This document shows, piece by piece, positions 18,599 through 27,570 of a stretch of 64,000 nt of DNA. Location: assembly GCA_965215945.1 (NCBI GenBank), contig CBDCFC010000051.1, positions 1 to 64,000 of the forward strand, given 5' to 3'. Position 1 is the stretch's first letter, and the number at the start of each line of letters is the position of its first letter. Position numbers and translations under genes: made by a program. Source of the DNA: JAHEKD01 sp965215945 (GTDB lineage Bacteria > Pseudomonadota > Gammaproteobacteria > Arenicellales > JAHEKD01). The notes under the pieces are model-generated. The model had not been told where the DNA came from. It worked only from the letters and a program-made list of their open reading frames with translations, and did not search any database.

Positions 18599-19445
18599 GG
18601 GTCTGTTGCCAATTGGTTGTAAGTGATTGAAGGTTAAGCGCAAACTCGTAGAATTGTTGTTTCGACACTGACAATAAAACGAGTTTGCGATGCCCCGATT
18701 AATGCTCACTGATGAGCTGTGGTCGAAGCTAAAGATAACTATGCGCCAACATCGAATTTATGACAAGCCTAATCTGCGATTAATGGTGGAAGGCATGTTA
18801 TACCGGATGCGGGTGGGTTGTCCCTGGCGTGATGTGCCGGCTGATTTTGGTGCCTGGAATGCGATTTATAAAAAATTCAATAATTGGTCCAGTCAAGGCA
18901 AATGGTTAAGGCTCTTTAAAACTTTAGTCAATGAACCGGACTTCGAGTGGGTGTTTATTGATGGCAGTATTGTCAAAGCCCATCAGCATAGTGCCGGATT
19001 AGCGGATCAAGCGATTGGTAAAAGCCGGGGCGGTTACACCAGTAAAATCCATATGGGTGTTGATGCACAGGGCTTACCGGTTGAATTTATCATTACTGGG
19101 GGTGAGGTGAATGATATTAAACAAGCCCCTGAACTAATCGCCGGACTGACTGGGGCCGACTATATCATTGCCGACAAAGGTTATGATAGTGAATCATTCA
19201 GACAACAAATACGCGATCAAAATACCCTTCCCGTGATTCCTCGAAAAACGAATTCTACTGTAGGCAATGATGACATGGATTGGTGTTTGTATAAGTATCG
19301 GCATTTGGTTGAACATGTGTTTGCTCGGCTTAAACACTTTCGCGCGGTAGCAACTCGTTATGATAAATTAATGCGTAATTATCAAGCCACTGTCGCTCTG
19401 GCTTGCCTTTTCTTATGGCTACCTATGTGAATTGGCAACAGACCC
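18599..19445 (+). mobile_element. Complete IS5-family insertion sequence (847 bp)
   Basis: Perfect 16-bp terminal inverted repeats: GGGTCTGTTGCCAATT at 18599-18614 and its complement at 19430-19445. A TA duplication flanks it (18597-18598 and 19446-19447), and the outermost context reads CTAG on both sides, as for IS5-family targets. One intact transposase is inside. The perfect ends and intact gene argue for a recent insertion. It sits in the formate dehydrogenase locus between the polyferredoxin and TorD-like genes, leaving the Fur/promoter region at 19507 untouched. Confidence 0.93.
18690..19430 (+). CDS. IS5-family DDE transposase
   Basis: 246 residues in a single frame; many IS427-group relatives need a frameshift, this one does not. 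The N-terminal DUF4096-type domain (LTDELWSKLK, GCPWRDVPADFGAW) precedes the DDE_Tnp_1 domain. The catalytic residues are seen in FIDGS (D), IADKGYDS (D) and VEHVFARLK (E). The stop codon at 19428-19430 touches the right terminal repeat. All catalytic motifs are intact, so it is probably active. Confidence 0.93.
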   Translation: MPRLMLTDELWSKLKITMRQHRIYDKPNLRLMVEGMLYRMRVGCPWRDVPADFGAWNAIYKKFNNWSSQGKWLRLFKTLVNEPDFEWVFIDGSIVKAHQHSAGLADQAIGKSRGGYTSKIHMGVDAQGLPVEFIITGGEVNDIKQAPELIAGLTGADYIIADKGYDSESFRQQIRDQNTLPVIPRKTNSTVGNDDMDWCLYKYRHLVEHVFARLKHFRAVATRYDKLMRNYQATVALACLFLWLPM

Positions 19446-19506
19446 TAGGTATTGGCTGAAAAATCAAGGAATAGCTACCAATTTATTATTGTTTTTCATC
19501 GCAAAT

Positions 19507-19540
19507 GATAATTGTTATCATTATCATTTGTAATTAGAAT
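19507..19540 (+). promoter_or_regulatory. Fur box overlapping a sigma70 promoter of the formate dehydrogenase operon
   Basis: GATAATTGTTATCATTATC (19507-19525) matches 16 of 19 positions of the Fur consensus. It overlaps TTGTTA (-35, 19512-19517), which is followed after exactly 17 bases by TAGAAT (-10, 19535-19540). Transcription would start near 19547, about 100 bases before the TorD-like gene. Fur-Fe(II) should therefore repress this iron-rich enzyme's operon unless the box is used for activation. The right end of the IS lies 62 bases upstream. Confidence 0.72.
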
Positions 19541-19647
19541 AAAATCAATGACCTTATCTGCCCATTTCCTTGAAAAAATACAGTGTAAGCGCTATCATTT
19601 AGTTAGTAAAAAATCTTTCACCAGAGAAAATCGAGTAGCAAAAAGGA

Positions 19648-20313
19648 GTGGACTCAAGACAACCTATTGTCGAGTGCCAGGCAGATAATAGTAAACACGA
19701 AGCCACATCGCCCACTTGTGATGTAAATCAGGGCGATGAAGAGCAAGCTCGTGCTGATACTTATTCAATTCTCTCAACTTTACTCAGTCATTGCCCCAAC
19801 CAGGACTTAATCGATTACCTGAATCATATTGAGCAATCCGATCAAGACGAACCTGGCAATATAGGGCTAGCATGGCTTGACGTGAAAAAGGCAGCCACTT
19901 CTCATAGCCTGGAGCAACTTGACGATGAATACCATGATTTATTCATTGGTCTTGGTCGCGGTCAAGTCATTCCTTACGGGTCATGGCACATGACCGGTTT
20001 CTTAATGGACAAACCGCTAAGCGACCTCAGAGATGATTTGAAAAAACTCGGTATTGAAGCCGACCCGAACCAAAAAGACCCGGAAGACCATATCGCCGCT
20101 TTATGTGAAACCATGTCGATTTTAATTACTGCCGATGATGTCGAGAGCTATCAGCAAAGGCGTTTTTACATTAGGCATATTCACCCCTGGGCGATGAAAT
20201 TTTTTAAAGAACTGCAGATGGCAACGTCTGCCAGTTTTTACAAAACTGTTGGCTTACTCGGCCAGCGTTTTGTTGAATTGGAAAATCAATATTTGAATAT
20301 TCAGGAACATTAG
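19648..20313 (+). CDS. TorD/DmsD-family molybdoenzyme chaperone
   Basis: About 221 residues. The TorD-family helical core is clear: DTYSILSTLLSHCP, then LDDEYHDLFIGLGRGQVIPYGSWHMTGFLMDKPLSDLRDDL in shorter blocks, and HIHPWAMKFFKELQ. These chaperones bind the Tat leader of molybdopterin enzymes and hold the apoprotein until cofactor insertion. The only in-frame start upstream of the core is GTG at 19648, which overlaps the AAGGAG site itself, so the true start is uncertain. The first 35 residues look unconserved. It precedes the Tat leader protein and fdhA. Confidence 0.85.
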   Translation: MDSRQPIVECQADNSKHEATSPTCDVNQGDEEQARADTYSILSTLLSHCPNQDLIDYLNHIEQSDQDEPGNIGLAWLDVKKAATSHSLEQLDDEYHDLFIGLGRGQVIPYGSWHMTGFLMDKPLSDLRDDLKKLGIEADPNQKDPEDHIAALCETMSILITADDVESYQQRRFYIRHIHPWAMKFFKELQMATSASFYKTVGLLGQRFVELENQYLNIQEH

Positions 20314-20338
20314 CGCATGAAAATGCAGAGGAATGACC

Positions 20339-20536
20339 ATGAAAACAACTGATGCACCAACCGTAAAAAGACGTGCTTTCTTAAAAGGAGCCGCTGTTAC
20401 CACTGCTGCAGTAAGTGCCGGCGCTATAACCGGCCAAGCTGTCGCCGAAGACCTTGAGGTTAATAAATCAAAATCCAAGCAAGGTTATCAGGAAACCAAG
20501 CACGTTAAAGAATATTATCGATTAGCACGATTCTAG
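20339..20536 (+). CDS. Formate dehydrogenase-region Tat-leader small protein
   Basis: 65 residues. A twin-arginine signal (VKRRAFLKGAAVTTAAVSAG) leads to a cleavage site near GQAVAED. Only about 35 mature residues remain, ending HVKEYYRLARF. The ATG at 20339 has AGAGG 9 bases upstream; another in-frame ATG at 20333 is too close. It matches the small 'formate dehydrogenase region TAT target' family that precedes fdhA. These are thought to be exported with the enzyme, possibly as a small structural subunit. Confidence 0.85.
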   Translation: MKTTDAPTVKRRAFLKGAAVTTAAVSAGAITGQAVAEDLEVNKSKSKQGYQETKHVKEYYRLARF

Positions 20537-20608
20537 CGCGTTTGTTTATAGGGCTTATGTTGATAAAACACAGAAACTGTAAACACACAGCGAATACAGG
20601 AGATAAAG

Positions 20609-23476
20609 ATGAAATTGATTCGAAAAAAACCGTCCAACAGTGAAAGTAAATTAGCTGGTATCGGTCAGGCAATTGACAGGCGTACATTTTTAAGACGTTC
20701 TGGGATCGCCATGGGTGCCGGTGCTGCTGCCGGCATGCTCACACCCGGAAGGGTTAAAAAAGTCCATGCTGCGACGGCTGCCGCCGAAGGTGAAATCACG
20801 GTTAAAACCAGTGTTTGTACACATTGTTCGGTGGGTTGCGGTGTTAAAGCTGAGGTTCAAAATGGTGTTTGGGTAGGCCAGGAGCCAGACTTTGATTCGC
20901 CTTTGAATTTGGGTGCGCATTGCGCCAAAGGGGCCTCGGTACGTGAACACGGTCACGGTGAGAAACGCGTCAAGTATCCAATGAAACTCACCGGCGGCAA
21001 ATGGAAACAGATGACTTGGGACGATGCGATTAACGAAATCGGTGATGGCATGCTCAAGATTCGCGAAGAATCTGGTCCGGACTCAGTTTTTTGGCTCGGC
21101 TCTGCCAAGCATAACAACGAGCAATCTTATTTCTTTAGAAAATTTGCGGCCCTATGGGGCACGAACAACGTCGATCACCAGGCTAGAATTTGCCATTCAA
21201 CGACTGTCGCAGGTGTAGCTAATACCTGGGGCTATGGGGCGATGACAAATTCCTATAATGACATGCATAACAGCAAATGCATGTTGTTCATCGGTTCCAA
21301 TCCGGCTGAAGCGCATCCGGTTTCCCTGCAGCATATTTTCAGGGCCAAGGAAAACGGCTCAAAGATGATCGTCATCGATCCTCGCTACACACGTACGGCG
21401 GCACATGCCGACCATTTTGTCCGCATTCGCCCGGGTTCCGATGTGGGCATTATGTGGGGCATGTTGTGGCATATTTTTGAAAACGGCTGGGAAGATAAAG
21501 AATATATTCGTCAGCGCGTTTATGGCATGGATGAGATTCGTGAGGAAGTAGCCAAATGGACACCGGAGGAAACTGAACGTGTCACCGGGGCGCCTGAAGA
21601 TGTGGTCAAAACAGCCGCCGAAATGATGGCTAAAAACAGCCCGGCAACCTTTGTCTGGTGTATGGGCGGTACGCAGCACACCATTGGCAATAACAACACC
21701 AGGGCCTATTGTGCTTTTCAATTAGCCCTGGGCAATATTGGTAAAGAGGGCGGCGGTGCAAATATATTCCGCGGACATGATAATGTCCAAGGTGCGACCG
21801 ATATGTGTGTTTTATCTCATTCGTTACCCGGCTATTACGGCCTTTCAGAAGGTGCCTGGAAACATTGGTCTAAAGTCTGGGGCCTGGATTATGAATGGGT
21901 TAAATCCAGATTCGCCCAGGAAGAAGTTGAGGGTGATGGCGGCAAACCGATCAGCCCGATGAACTACAAGGGGATACCTGTATCGCGTTGGATTGACGGC
22001 ATTTTAGAAGAGAATATCGGGCAAAAAGATAATATACGCTGTATGGTTTATGACGGCCACTCGGTCAATAGCCAGACCCGCGGTCCGGAAATGAAAAAGG
22101 CCATGGAAAAGCTGGATATGATGGTCATTATCGATCCTTATCCGACCCATGCGGCGGTGATGAATGATCGAACTGAAGGCACTTATCTCTTACCGGCCTG
22201 TACCCAGTTTGAGACCTACGGCTCAGTAACAGCGTCCAATAGATCTTTGCAATGGCGCGAAAAAGTTATTGAGCCGCTGTTCGAATCATTGCCTGATCAC
22301 ACAATCTTATATAAGTTCGCCAAGAAACTCGGTTTTGCCGAAGAACTTTGTAAGAATATTGAAGTGAATGGTGACGAGCCACTAATCGAAGACATTACTC
22401 GTGAATTCAATCGTGGCATGTGGACAATTGGCTATACCGGCCAAAGTCCGGAACGCCTCAAGCTCCACATGGAAAACAAACACACGTTTAACACCACGAC
22501 CTTGAAAGCGGAAGGCGGCCCTGTTGATGGTGAATATTACGGTATGCCCTGGCCGTGCTGGGGAACACCTGAAATGAAACATCCGGGTACGCCGGTTCTC
22601 TATGACACCAGTAAAACAGTTGCAGAAGGCGGTTTGAATTTCAGGGCGCGTTTTGGTGTCGAGCATGAGGGCAATAATATTCTGGCGGAAGATTCCTGGC
22701 CGGTCGGTAATGAGATCCGAGACGGGCACCCTGAATTTACCGCTGATTTATTAAAGCAGCTAGGCTGGTGGGACGATTTAACCGCCGATGAGAAAAAGCT
22801 GGCTGAAGGTAAAAACTGGAAGACCGATCTGTCAGGGGGGATTCAGCGGGTGGCTATTAGCCACGGTTGTGCGCCATTCGGCAATGCTAAAGCAAGAGCG
22901 ATTGTATGGACATTCCCTGATAGAGTTCCAATTCATCGTGAGCCGTTATACGCGGCCGACAGAGAGCTGGTGGCCAAATATCCAACTTATGAAGATCGAA
23001 AACGGTTCTACCGATTACCAACACGCTACGGTTCGATACAAGCGCAGGATTTTTCCAAGGATTTCCCAATCATTTTCACCAGCGGGCGGCTGGTCGAATA
23101 TGAAGGTGGCGGTGAGGAAAGCCGATCTAACCCTTGGCTGGCCGAACTGCAGCAGGACATGTTTGTGGAAATCAATCCCAAGGATGCCAACGATAATGGC
23201 ATAAAAGATGAGCAGATGGTGTGGATAGAAACACCTGAGGGTGCCAAGATTAAAGTCAAGGCAATGGTGACCCGGCGGGTCGCTCCCGGTGTGGTTTTCA
23301 CGCCATTCCACTTTGGCGGTCATTATCAAGGCAAGGATTTGGTCGATAAGTATCCTGAGGGAACCGAGCCATATGTCCGGGGTGAAGCATGCAACACCGC
23401 ATTTACCTACGGATATGATTCAGTAACACAGATGCAGGAGAGTAAAGTCACCCTGTGTCGTTTATCAGTCGCATAA
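20609..23476 (+). CDS. fdhA: Formate dehydrogenase catalytic (alpha) subunit
   Basis: 955 residues, the usual size. A Tat signal (DRRTFLRRSGIAMGAGAAAG, residues 23-42) shows periplasmic export. One [4Fe-4S] cluster is bound by Cys70, Cys73, Cys77 and Cys105. The bis-MGD domains follow. The metal ligand is Cys195 in HQARICHSTTV, with the conserved His196 next to it, so this is the Cys form and not the selenocysteine form. It oxidises formate to CO2 at the periplasmic face. The C-terminal molydopterin-dinucleotide domain (FTSGRLVEYEGGGEESRSNP) is complete. RBS CAGGAG precedes the ATG. Confidence 0.95.
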   Translation: MKLIRKKPSNSESKLAGIGQAIDRRTFLRRSGIAMGAGAAAGMLTPGRVKKVHAATAAAEGEITVKTSVCTHCSVGCGVKAEVQNGVWVGQEPDFDSPLNLGAHCAKGASVREHGHGEKRVKYPMKLTGGKWKQMTWDDAINEIGDGMLKIREESGPDSVFWLGSAKHNNEQSYFFRKFAALWGTNNVDHQARICHSTTVAGVANTWGYGAMTNSYNDMHNSKCMLFIGSNPAEAHPVSLQHIFRAKENGSKMIVIDPRYTRTAAHADHFVRIRPGSDVGIMWGMLWHIFENGWEDKEYIRQRVYGMDEIREEVAKWTPEETERVTGAPEDVVKTAAEMMAKNSPATFVWCMGGTQHTIGNNNTRAYCAFQLALGNIGKEGGGANIFRGHDNVQGATDMCVLSHSLPGYYGLSEGAWKHWSKVWGLDYEWVKSRFAQEEVEGDGGKPISPMNYKGIPVSRWIDGILEENIGQKDNIRCMVYDGHSVNSQTRGPEMKKAMEKLDMMVIIDPYPTHAAVMNDRTEGTYLLPACTQFETYGSVTASNRSLQWREKVIEPLFESLPDHTILYKFAKKLGFAEELCKNIEVNGDEPLIEDITREFNRGMWTIGYTGQSPERLKLHMENKHTFNTTTLKAEGGPVDGEYYGMPWPCWGTPEMKHPGTPVLYDTSKTVAEGGLNFRARFGVEHEGNNILAEDSWPVGNEIRDGHPEFTADLLKQLGWWDDLTADEKKLAEGKNWKTDLSGGIQRVAISHGCAPFGNAKARAIVWTFPDRVPIHREPLYAADRELVAKYPTYEDRKRFYRLPTRYGSIQAQDFSKDFPIIFTSGRLVEYEGGGEESRSNPWLAELQQDMFVEINPKDANDNGIKDEQMVWIETPEGAKIKVKAMVTRRVAPGVVFTPFHFGGHYQGKDLVDKYPEGTEPYVRGEACNTAFTYGYDSVTQMQESKVTLCRLSVA

Positions 23477-23494
23477 GACGCGGAGGAACGAACT

Positions 23495-24085
23495 ATGGCA
23501 AAAATGAAATTTTTATGTGATGCAGAGCGATGTATCGAATGTAATGGCTGTGTGACAGCCTGCAAAAACGAACATGAAGTTCCCTGGGGCGTTAATCGGC
23601 GCCGCGTCATTACCTTAGGCGATGGTGAACAAGGCGAGAAATCTATCTCAGTCGCCTGTATGCATTGTACCGACGCACCCTGTGCAGCTGTTTGTCCGGT
23701 TGATTGCTTTTATACCACTGATGATGGTGTGGTATTACACGATAAGGACTTATGCATAGGTTGTGGCTATTGTTTTTACGCCTGCCCGTTTGGGGCGCCA
23801 CAATATCCGCAGGAAAATGCCTTTGGTGTGCGCGGCAAAATGGATAAATGCACCTTTTGTGCAGGCGGGCCGGAAGAGGACAACTCTGTGGCTGAAACTG
23901 AAAAGTACGGCCGCAACCGGCTGGCCGAAGGCAAACTGCCACTTTGCGCAGAAATGTGCTCGACCAAAGCATTGCTTGCCGGTGATGGTGACATGGTTGC
24001 AGATATTTATCGTGAGCGTATTTTGAATCGTGGTGGCCGACCCAATACCTGGGGTTGGGAAACAGCTTACGGTGAGAATGCCTAG
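23495..24085 (+). CDS. fdhB: Formate dehydrogenase iron-sulfur (beta) subunit
   Basis: 196 residues with four [4Fe-4S] cysteine sets: CIECNGCVTACK, CMHCTDAPCAAVCP, CIGCGYCFYACP and CTFCAGG...CAEMC. It carries electrons from FdhA to the membrane cytochrome. It is shorter than E. coli FdnH and lacks the C-terminal transmembrane helix, as in other fdhABC operons of this type. It begins 18 bp after fdhA (GGAGG upstream). A bidirectional terminator directly follows. Confidence 0.95.
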   Translation: MAKMKFLCDAERCIECNGCVTACKNEHEVPWGVNRRRVITLGDGEQGEKSISVACMHCTDAPCAAVCPVDCFYTTDDGVVLHDKDLCIGCGYCFYACPFGAPQYPQENAFGVRGKMDKCTFCAGGPEEDNSVAETEKYGRNRLAEGKLPLCAEMCSTKALLAGDGDMVADIYRERILNRGGRPNTWGWETAYGENA

Positions 24086-24086
24086 A

Positions 24087-24112
24087 AAAAACGGGAGTTA
24101 ACTCCCGTTTTT
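24087..24112. terminator. Bidirectional intrinsic terminator between fdhB and the lipoprotein gene
   Basis: The 26-bp sequence is a perfect palindrome: AAAAACGGGAGTT followed by its complement, giving a GC-rich stem of CGGGA with an A tract on one side and a T tract on the other. It lies 2 bases after the fdhB stop. As fdhC follows on the same strand, it probably lowers but does not abolish transcription of fdhC. Confidence 0.8.
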
Positions 24113-24135
24113 AATTTACAGATGAAAGAAACGAT

Positions 24136-24324
24136 ATGTTTAGCACTATGAAACAGTTAAGACTAATACTACTGGTTTTTACTAGTGTTTTATTGATTTC
24201 GGCCTGTGAACAGGCTGAGGATGTAACCTTGCATGAACCTGGTGTTTACCAGGGCGCTAAAGATGATTTGTCAACTGATACGGCTGCATTACAGCAAAGA
24301 TTGAAAAATCAAATGGATCGCTAG
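24136..24324 (+). CDS. Small lipoprotein between fdhB and fdhC
   Basis: 62 residues. The signal peptide ends in a lipobox LISAC, making Cys24 the lipid-modified residue. The mature part of 38 residues (EQAEDVTLHEPGVYQGAKDD, then a short polar helix) contains GVYQGAKDD, a motif seen in short proteins beside formate dehydrogenase cytochrome genes. I know of no assigned function. It could anchor or clamp the periplasmic enzyme on the membrane. It lies 25 bp before fdhC. Confidence 0.75.
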   Translation: MFSTMKQLRLILLVFTSVLLISACEQAEDVTLHEPGVYQGAKDDLSTDTAALQQRLKNQMDR

Positions 24325-24349
24325 TCAACCATTGAAAGGATGAACTAAC

Positions 24350-25441
24350 ATGAAAATAAAGACCATAAAGCCGAATATAAATTCTAAGGCACGACTCAAG
24401 AGTCGATTCAAAATGATGACCTGGTCATTACTGTTTATTATTTTTAGTGCGATGATTTTGCCGATGACATCTTATTTGTTTACCGCCACAGATAGTTATG
24501 CGCAAGTCACTGATGATCAAAATCACAGGGCAAATTTCTGGCGGGCCGTAAGAGAAGGGGAAGCGGGTTATTCAGCAGTGACCGGCCCGGAAGCAGGGGT
24601 CTTTATAAACAACGGTGGCCAGAATTGGCGGCAAGTACGAAACTCCTTGATCTCAAATTATGGTGGCTGGGCGATATTGGGTAGTCTTGGACTAATTCTG
24701 TTATTTTACATTATCAAGGGAAAAATCAGGGTCGATGCTGAAAAATCAGGCATGACCGTACCACGATGGACACTATTTGAACGAACCATGCATTGGTATA
24801 CCGCGATATTATTCATCGTACTTTCCATTACCGGATTAAGCCTGTTATTCGGCCGGGAGGTGTTAATTCCACTTTTGGGTGGTGAAGGCTTTGCGGCTTG
24901 GGCATCGTTATCAATCAGCATCCATAATTTCGTAGGTCCGTTTTTTACTATTGGCGTTTTTGCCATGCTGTTATTCTGGATCAAAAACAATATCCCCAAT
25001 GCAACGGACATTAAATGGCTGGCGACAGGCGGCGGTATAATTGGTAATGCCCATCCAAGTGCAGGTAAGGCTAATGGTGGTGAGAAAATCTGGTATTGGC
25101 TGGTTATTCTAGTTGGGTTGCTGGCCGTTTGTGGTTCCGGTTTAGCCTTGATTGGCTGGGCCGCTCAATTGGGACTGGTCGAAAATACCCGCGCCACCAT
25201 GCAGTTCATGCATCAAGTTCATTCCATTGCAGCCATAATCTGGATTATTGGTTTCTTCGGTCATGCTTATATCGGTACGATTGGCACAGAAGGCGCACTG
25301 GAGGCGATGACCAAAGGCCGTGTTGGTGTTGAGTGGGCCAAGCAGCATCATGACCTTTGGTACGATGAAGTCAAAGATGAAGCGGTTCATGTTGATGAGA
25401 TAGAAGTCTCTAAAAATCAACCCGACGTCTCGGCAACATAA
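24350..25441 (+). CDS. fdhC: Formate dehydrogenase cytochrome b556 (gamma) subunit
   Basis: 363 residues, long for the family because of an extra N-terminal part: one helix (MTWSLLFIIFSAMILPMTSY), then a periplasmic segment with NFWRAVREGEAGYSAVTGP. Four core helices follow. Heme-ligand histidines are in ERTMHWYTAILF, SISIHNFVGPFF and MHQVHSIAAIIW/FFGHAYIG. It passes electrons from FdhB to quinone. The NFWRAVREGxxGxT element is typical of proteobacterial FdhC proteins with the long N terminus. An RBS (AAGGA) lies 12 bases before the ATG. Confidence 0.93.
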   Translation: MKIKTIKPNINSKARLKSRFKMMTWSLLFIIFSAMILPMTSYLFTATDSYAQVTDDQNHRANFWRAVREGEAGYSAVTGPEAGVFINNGGQNWRQVRNSLISNYGGWAILGSLGLILLFYIIKGKIRVDAEKSGMTVPRWTLFERTMHWYTAILFIVLSITGLSLLFGREVLIPLLGGEGFAAWASLSISIHNFVGPFFTIGVFAMLLFWIKNNIPNATDIKWLATGGGIIGNAHPSAGKANGGEKIWYWLVILVGLLAVCGSGLALIGWAAQLGLVENTRATMQFMHQVHSIAAIIWIIGFFGHAYIGTIGTEGALEAMTKGRVGVEWAKQHHDLWYDEVKDEAVHVDEIEVSKNQPDVSAT

Positions 25442-25496
25442 CTAAATCCATACAACACGTGCTGCGCTTTAATCAGCGACACTAATCCCTGCATGT

Positions 25497-26043
25497 ATGA
25501 AAAAGTTTCCCGATTCCATTATCCGCAGCATGCAGCAAAGCGGCGCCATGACGACCTGTGTGCCGGTACAGTTTACCGGTGACGTGTGGGAGTCTGCCGT
25601 ATTTTTTGAATTGGGAGGCGAACAATGTCAACACGACAGGCAAATTCTGGTTGATGCTCAAAATCCGTTGCCGATTTCCCTTGAAGCAGAACTAATCGAG
25701 CATGCCAGCGCCAGCGTCGTTATGTTAAGGTTTGAAATCATGACCAATCCCACTCGATCCATTAGCAGGTGAAGTATTAATCGTTCCGGGTTTGGGTGAT
25801 ATTCAATTTGAGACGCTAAAAAACTTGAGTGAGCAGCAAAACCTACGGTTTTATTTTTCTGACCAGTTTTATAATGTCATCCATTCGCAACAAGTTGTTT
25901 TAGGTGACCAGGAAAGACAAGGCTACAGGGAAATTCTTGAAGAAGTGATCAGCAAGGATGCATTGATCAGACTGACGGGGAAATATAATGCCATGTCAGC
26001 CTTATCGGAAATAGTAAATCACTATGATCTTAGAACGGCATAA
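25497..26043 (+). pseudogene. Unknown formate dehydrogenase-associated protein, one frameshift
   Basis: Two overlapping readings join into about 180 residues. The first starts at 25497 (MKKFPDSIIRSMQQSGAMTT) and is lost near 25752. The second frame continues with DPLAGEVLIVPGLGDIQFET and ends IVNHYDLRTA at 26043. No signal peptide and no motif I can name. Position between fdhC and the ankyrin gene, with all genes on one strand, suggests a formate dehydrogenase accessory role. It could equally be an assembly error in an intact gene. Confidence 0.55.
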
Positions 26044-26049
26044 TTAACA

Positions 26050-26793
26050 ATGCGTCAAAGCATAAAAATACTGACCGTTTTTTGGGTGGTTGCATGTTGC
26101 AGTTCATTCGTGCCTGCGAATGATAACCTGTTCCTGCATGCGATTAAGAATGACGATATTAATTTGATTTCCCAGCTCATCAGAACCGAAGTTAATATTA
26201 ATCAGGCTGATCAAACGGGTAAAACGGCGCTGATGGTTGCCGCCAAGGCGGGTAATCCGCAACTGGTTAAAAAACTTCTCGATAATGGTGCGCTTGCAGA
26301 TATTAAAAATAATAATGGCGGCAGTGCCATCATGTTTGCCTGCATTAAAGGTGATATGGAAACCATCCGTTTGCTAATTGAAAAAGAAGTTGACGTTAAT
26401 GCCCGAGGATCGAATGGCTGGGGGGCCTTGATGATTGCCTCTGCCAAAGGTCACACAGAAGTGGTGAAGTTGCTTTTGCAGCATAACGTCGATGTAAATA
26501 CGGTTGATGTTTACGAATGGACGCCCCTGCACCGCGCCAGTTATGAGAATCGTGAGCAGATCGTCGAGTTATTGCTAAATGTTCCAGCGATAAAAGTTAA
26601 TGCACAGGATGATCAGGGGGCAACGGCTTTGCATCATGCTGCAGTAAAAGGCAACATCAACATCAGTAAACGCTTAATCGAAAAAGGTGCCGATATTCAC
26701 CAAACTGATCTAATCGGCCGAACAGCGCAACATTATGCTGAAAAAAATGGCTACATGGCCCTGGCGGCCATGCTGGAAGAAGCGTCCAGCTGA
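26050..26793 (+). CDS. Secreted ankyrin-repeat protein
   Basis: 247 residues. A signal peptide (MRQSIKILTVFWVVACCSSF...) is followed by six to seven ankyrin repeats with the usual TxLMxAAxxG core: KTALMVAAKAGNPQLVKKLL, SAIMFACIKGDMETIRLLIE, GALMIASAKGHTEVVKLLLQ, TPLHRASYENREQIVELLLN, TALHHAAVKGNINISKRLIE. It probably acts in the periplasm as a protein-binding scaffold. Ankyrin proteins beside periplasmic redox enzymes occur elsewhere (for example AnkB with catalase), so a protective or assembly role for the Fdh complex is plausible inference. It begins 6 bp after the previous stop. Confidence 0.85.
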   Translation: MRQSIKILTVFWVVACCSSFVPANDNLFLHAIKNDDINLISQLIRTEVNINQADQTGKTALMVAAKAGNPQLVKKLLDNGALADIKNNNGGSAIMFACIKGDMETIRLLIEKEVDVNARGSNGWGALMIASAKGHTEVVKLLLQHNVDVNTVDVYEWTPLHRASYENREQIVELLLNVPAIKVNAQDDQGATALHHAAVKGNINISKRLIEKGADIHQTDLIGRTAQHYAEKNGYMALAAMLEEASS

Positions 26794-26797
26794 GTCG

Positions 26798-27570
26798 GTG
26801 TCGCTTGATTTCGAACAAAGCAAACCGGAATTACCCGCTGCATACGATTTAGTATTTTTTGAGCAAGTTGAATCGATCCGCACTGCAGCTGTTGAACTGG
26901 CGGATCAAGGTTATGATGAGGGCACATTAATTTGGGTGCTGAAGCAAACCCGTGCAAAAGTCAGACTCAACAAAAAATGGATTTGCAATCATGGCGATTT
27001 GCATTGTGCGGTAATATTAAGGCCTGATTTTGAACAACAAAAATACTATCAAATGTTAATAGTCGCGATTGTCAGCTTGGGCAATGCAATAGCTGCACAT
27101 GTTTCTGCGATGACGGTACTTGGCTATAACTGCCCAACGATATTTGCATTGCCGGGCATAAAATTGCTTCCATCTGGCTGGACCAAGGTAAATCAGATGA
27201 CAGAGATTGGTTAATCATCAGCTCAAGTGCCAACATCGAAACAGCCCCACATGATCAAGATATTAATGCAATGAGTATTTGGCAAACAGAAGGTTCTAGC
27301 GACATCACTAATAAAGTTTTACTAGAAACCTTTGCTCGCGAATTCATCAAACAATTGAATCTGTGGGCCGAGCGTGGTTTTGATTACATTTACAATCAAT
27401 GGAAAATCAGGCTGCAGAATCTGAATGCTCAGATTGAGTTGCAAACCTCGAAGCAAGAATATGCTGGAATTGCAAAAGGCGTTACCACTGCTGGCGACCT
27501 TATACTTGAGCGCGAAGATAACGATTTAATAACTATAACGATTGATGAATATATGGGAACTGGAAAATGA
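26798..27570 (+). pseudogene. DUF4444/biotin-lipoate protein ligase-like protein, one frameshift
   Basis: The gene starts at GTG 26798, 4 bp after the ankyrin stop. The first part (AAYDLVFFEQVESIRTAAVE, then ILRPDFEQQKYYQMLIVAIV) follows the biotin-ligase fold. It breaks at about 27133: restoring one G in 'aactgccc' gives GYNWPNDICIAGHKIASIWL, which contains the WPND ligase motif. The other frame runs to 27570 with the DUF4444-like end (YAGIAKGVTTAGDLILERED). Such ligase-like proteins recur in formate dehydrogenase loci of alpha- and gammaproteobacteria, with unknown substrate. It overlaps the next gene by 4 bp. Confidence 0.7.

Noticed and set aside
24087..24112. Riboswitch or attenuator ahead of the lipoprotein gene
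   Set aside because: It is a simple perfect palindrome with A and T tracts and no alternative pairing, best explained as a bidirectional terminator.
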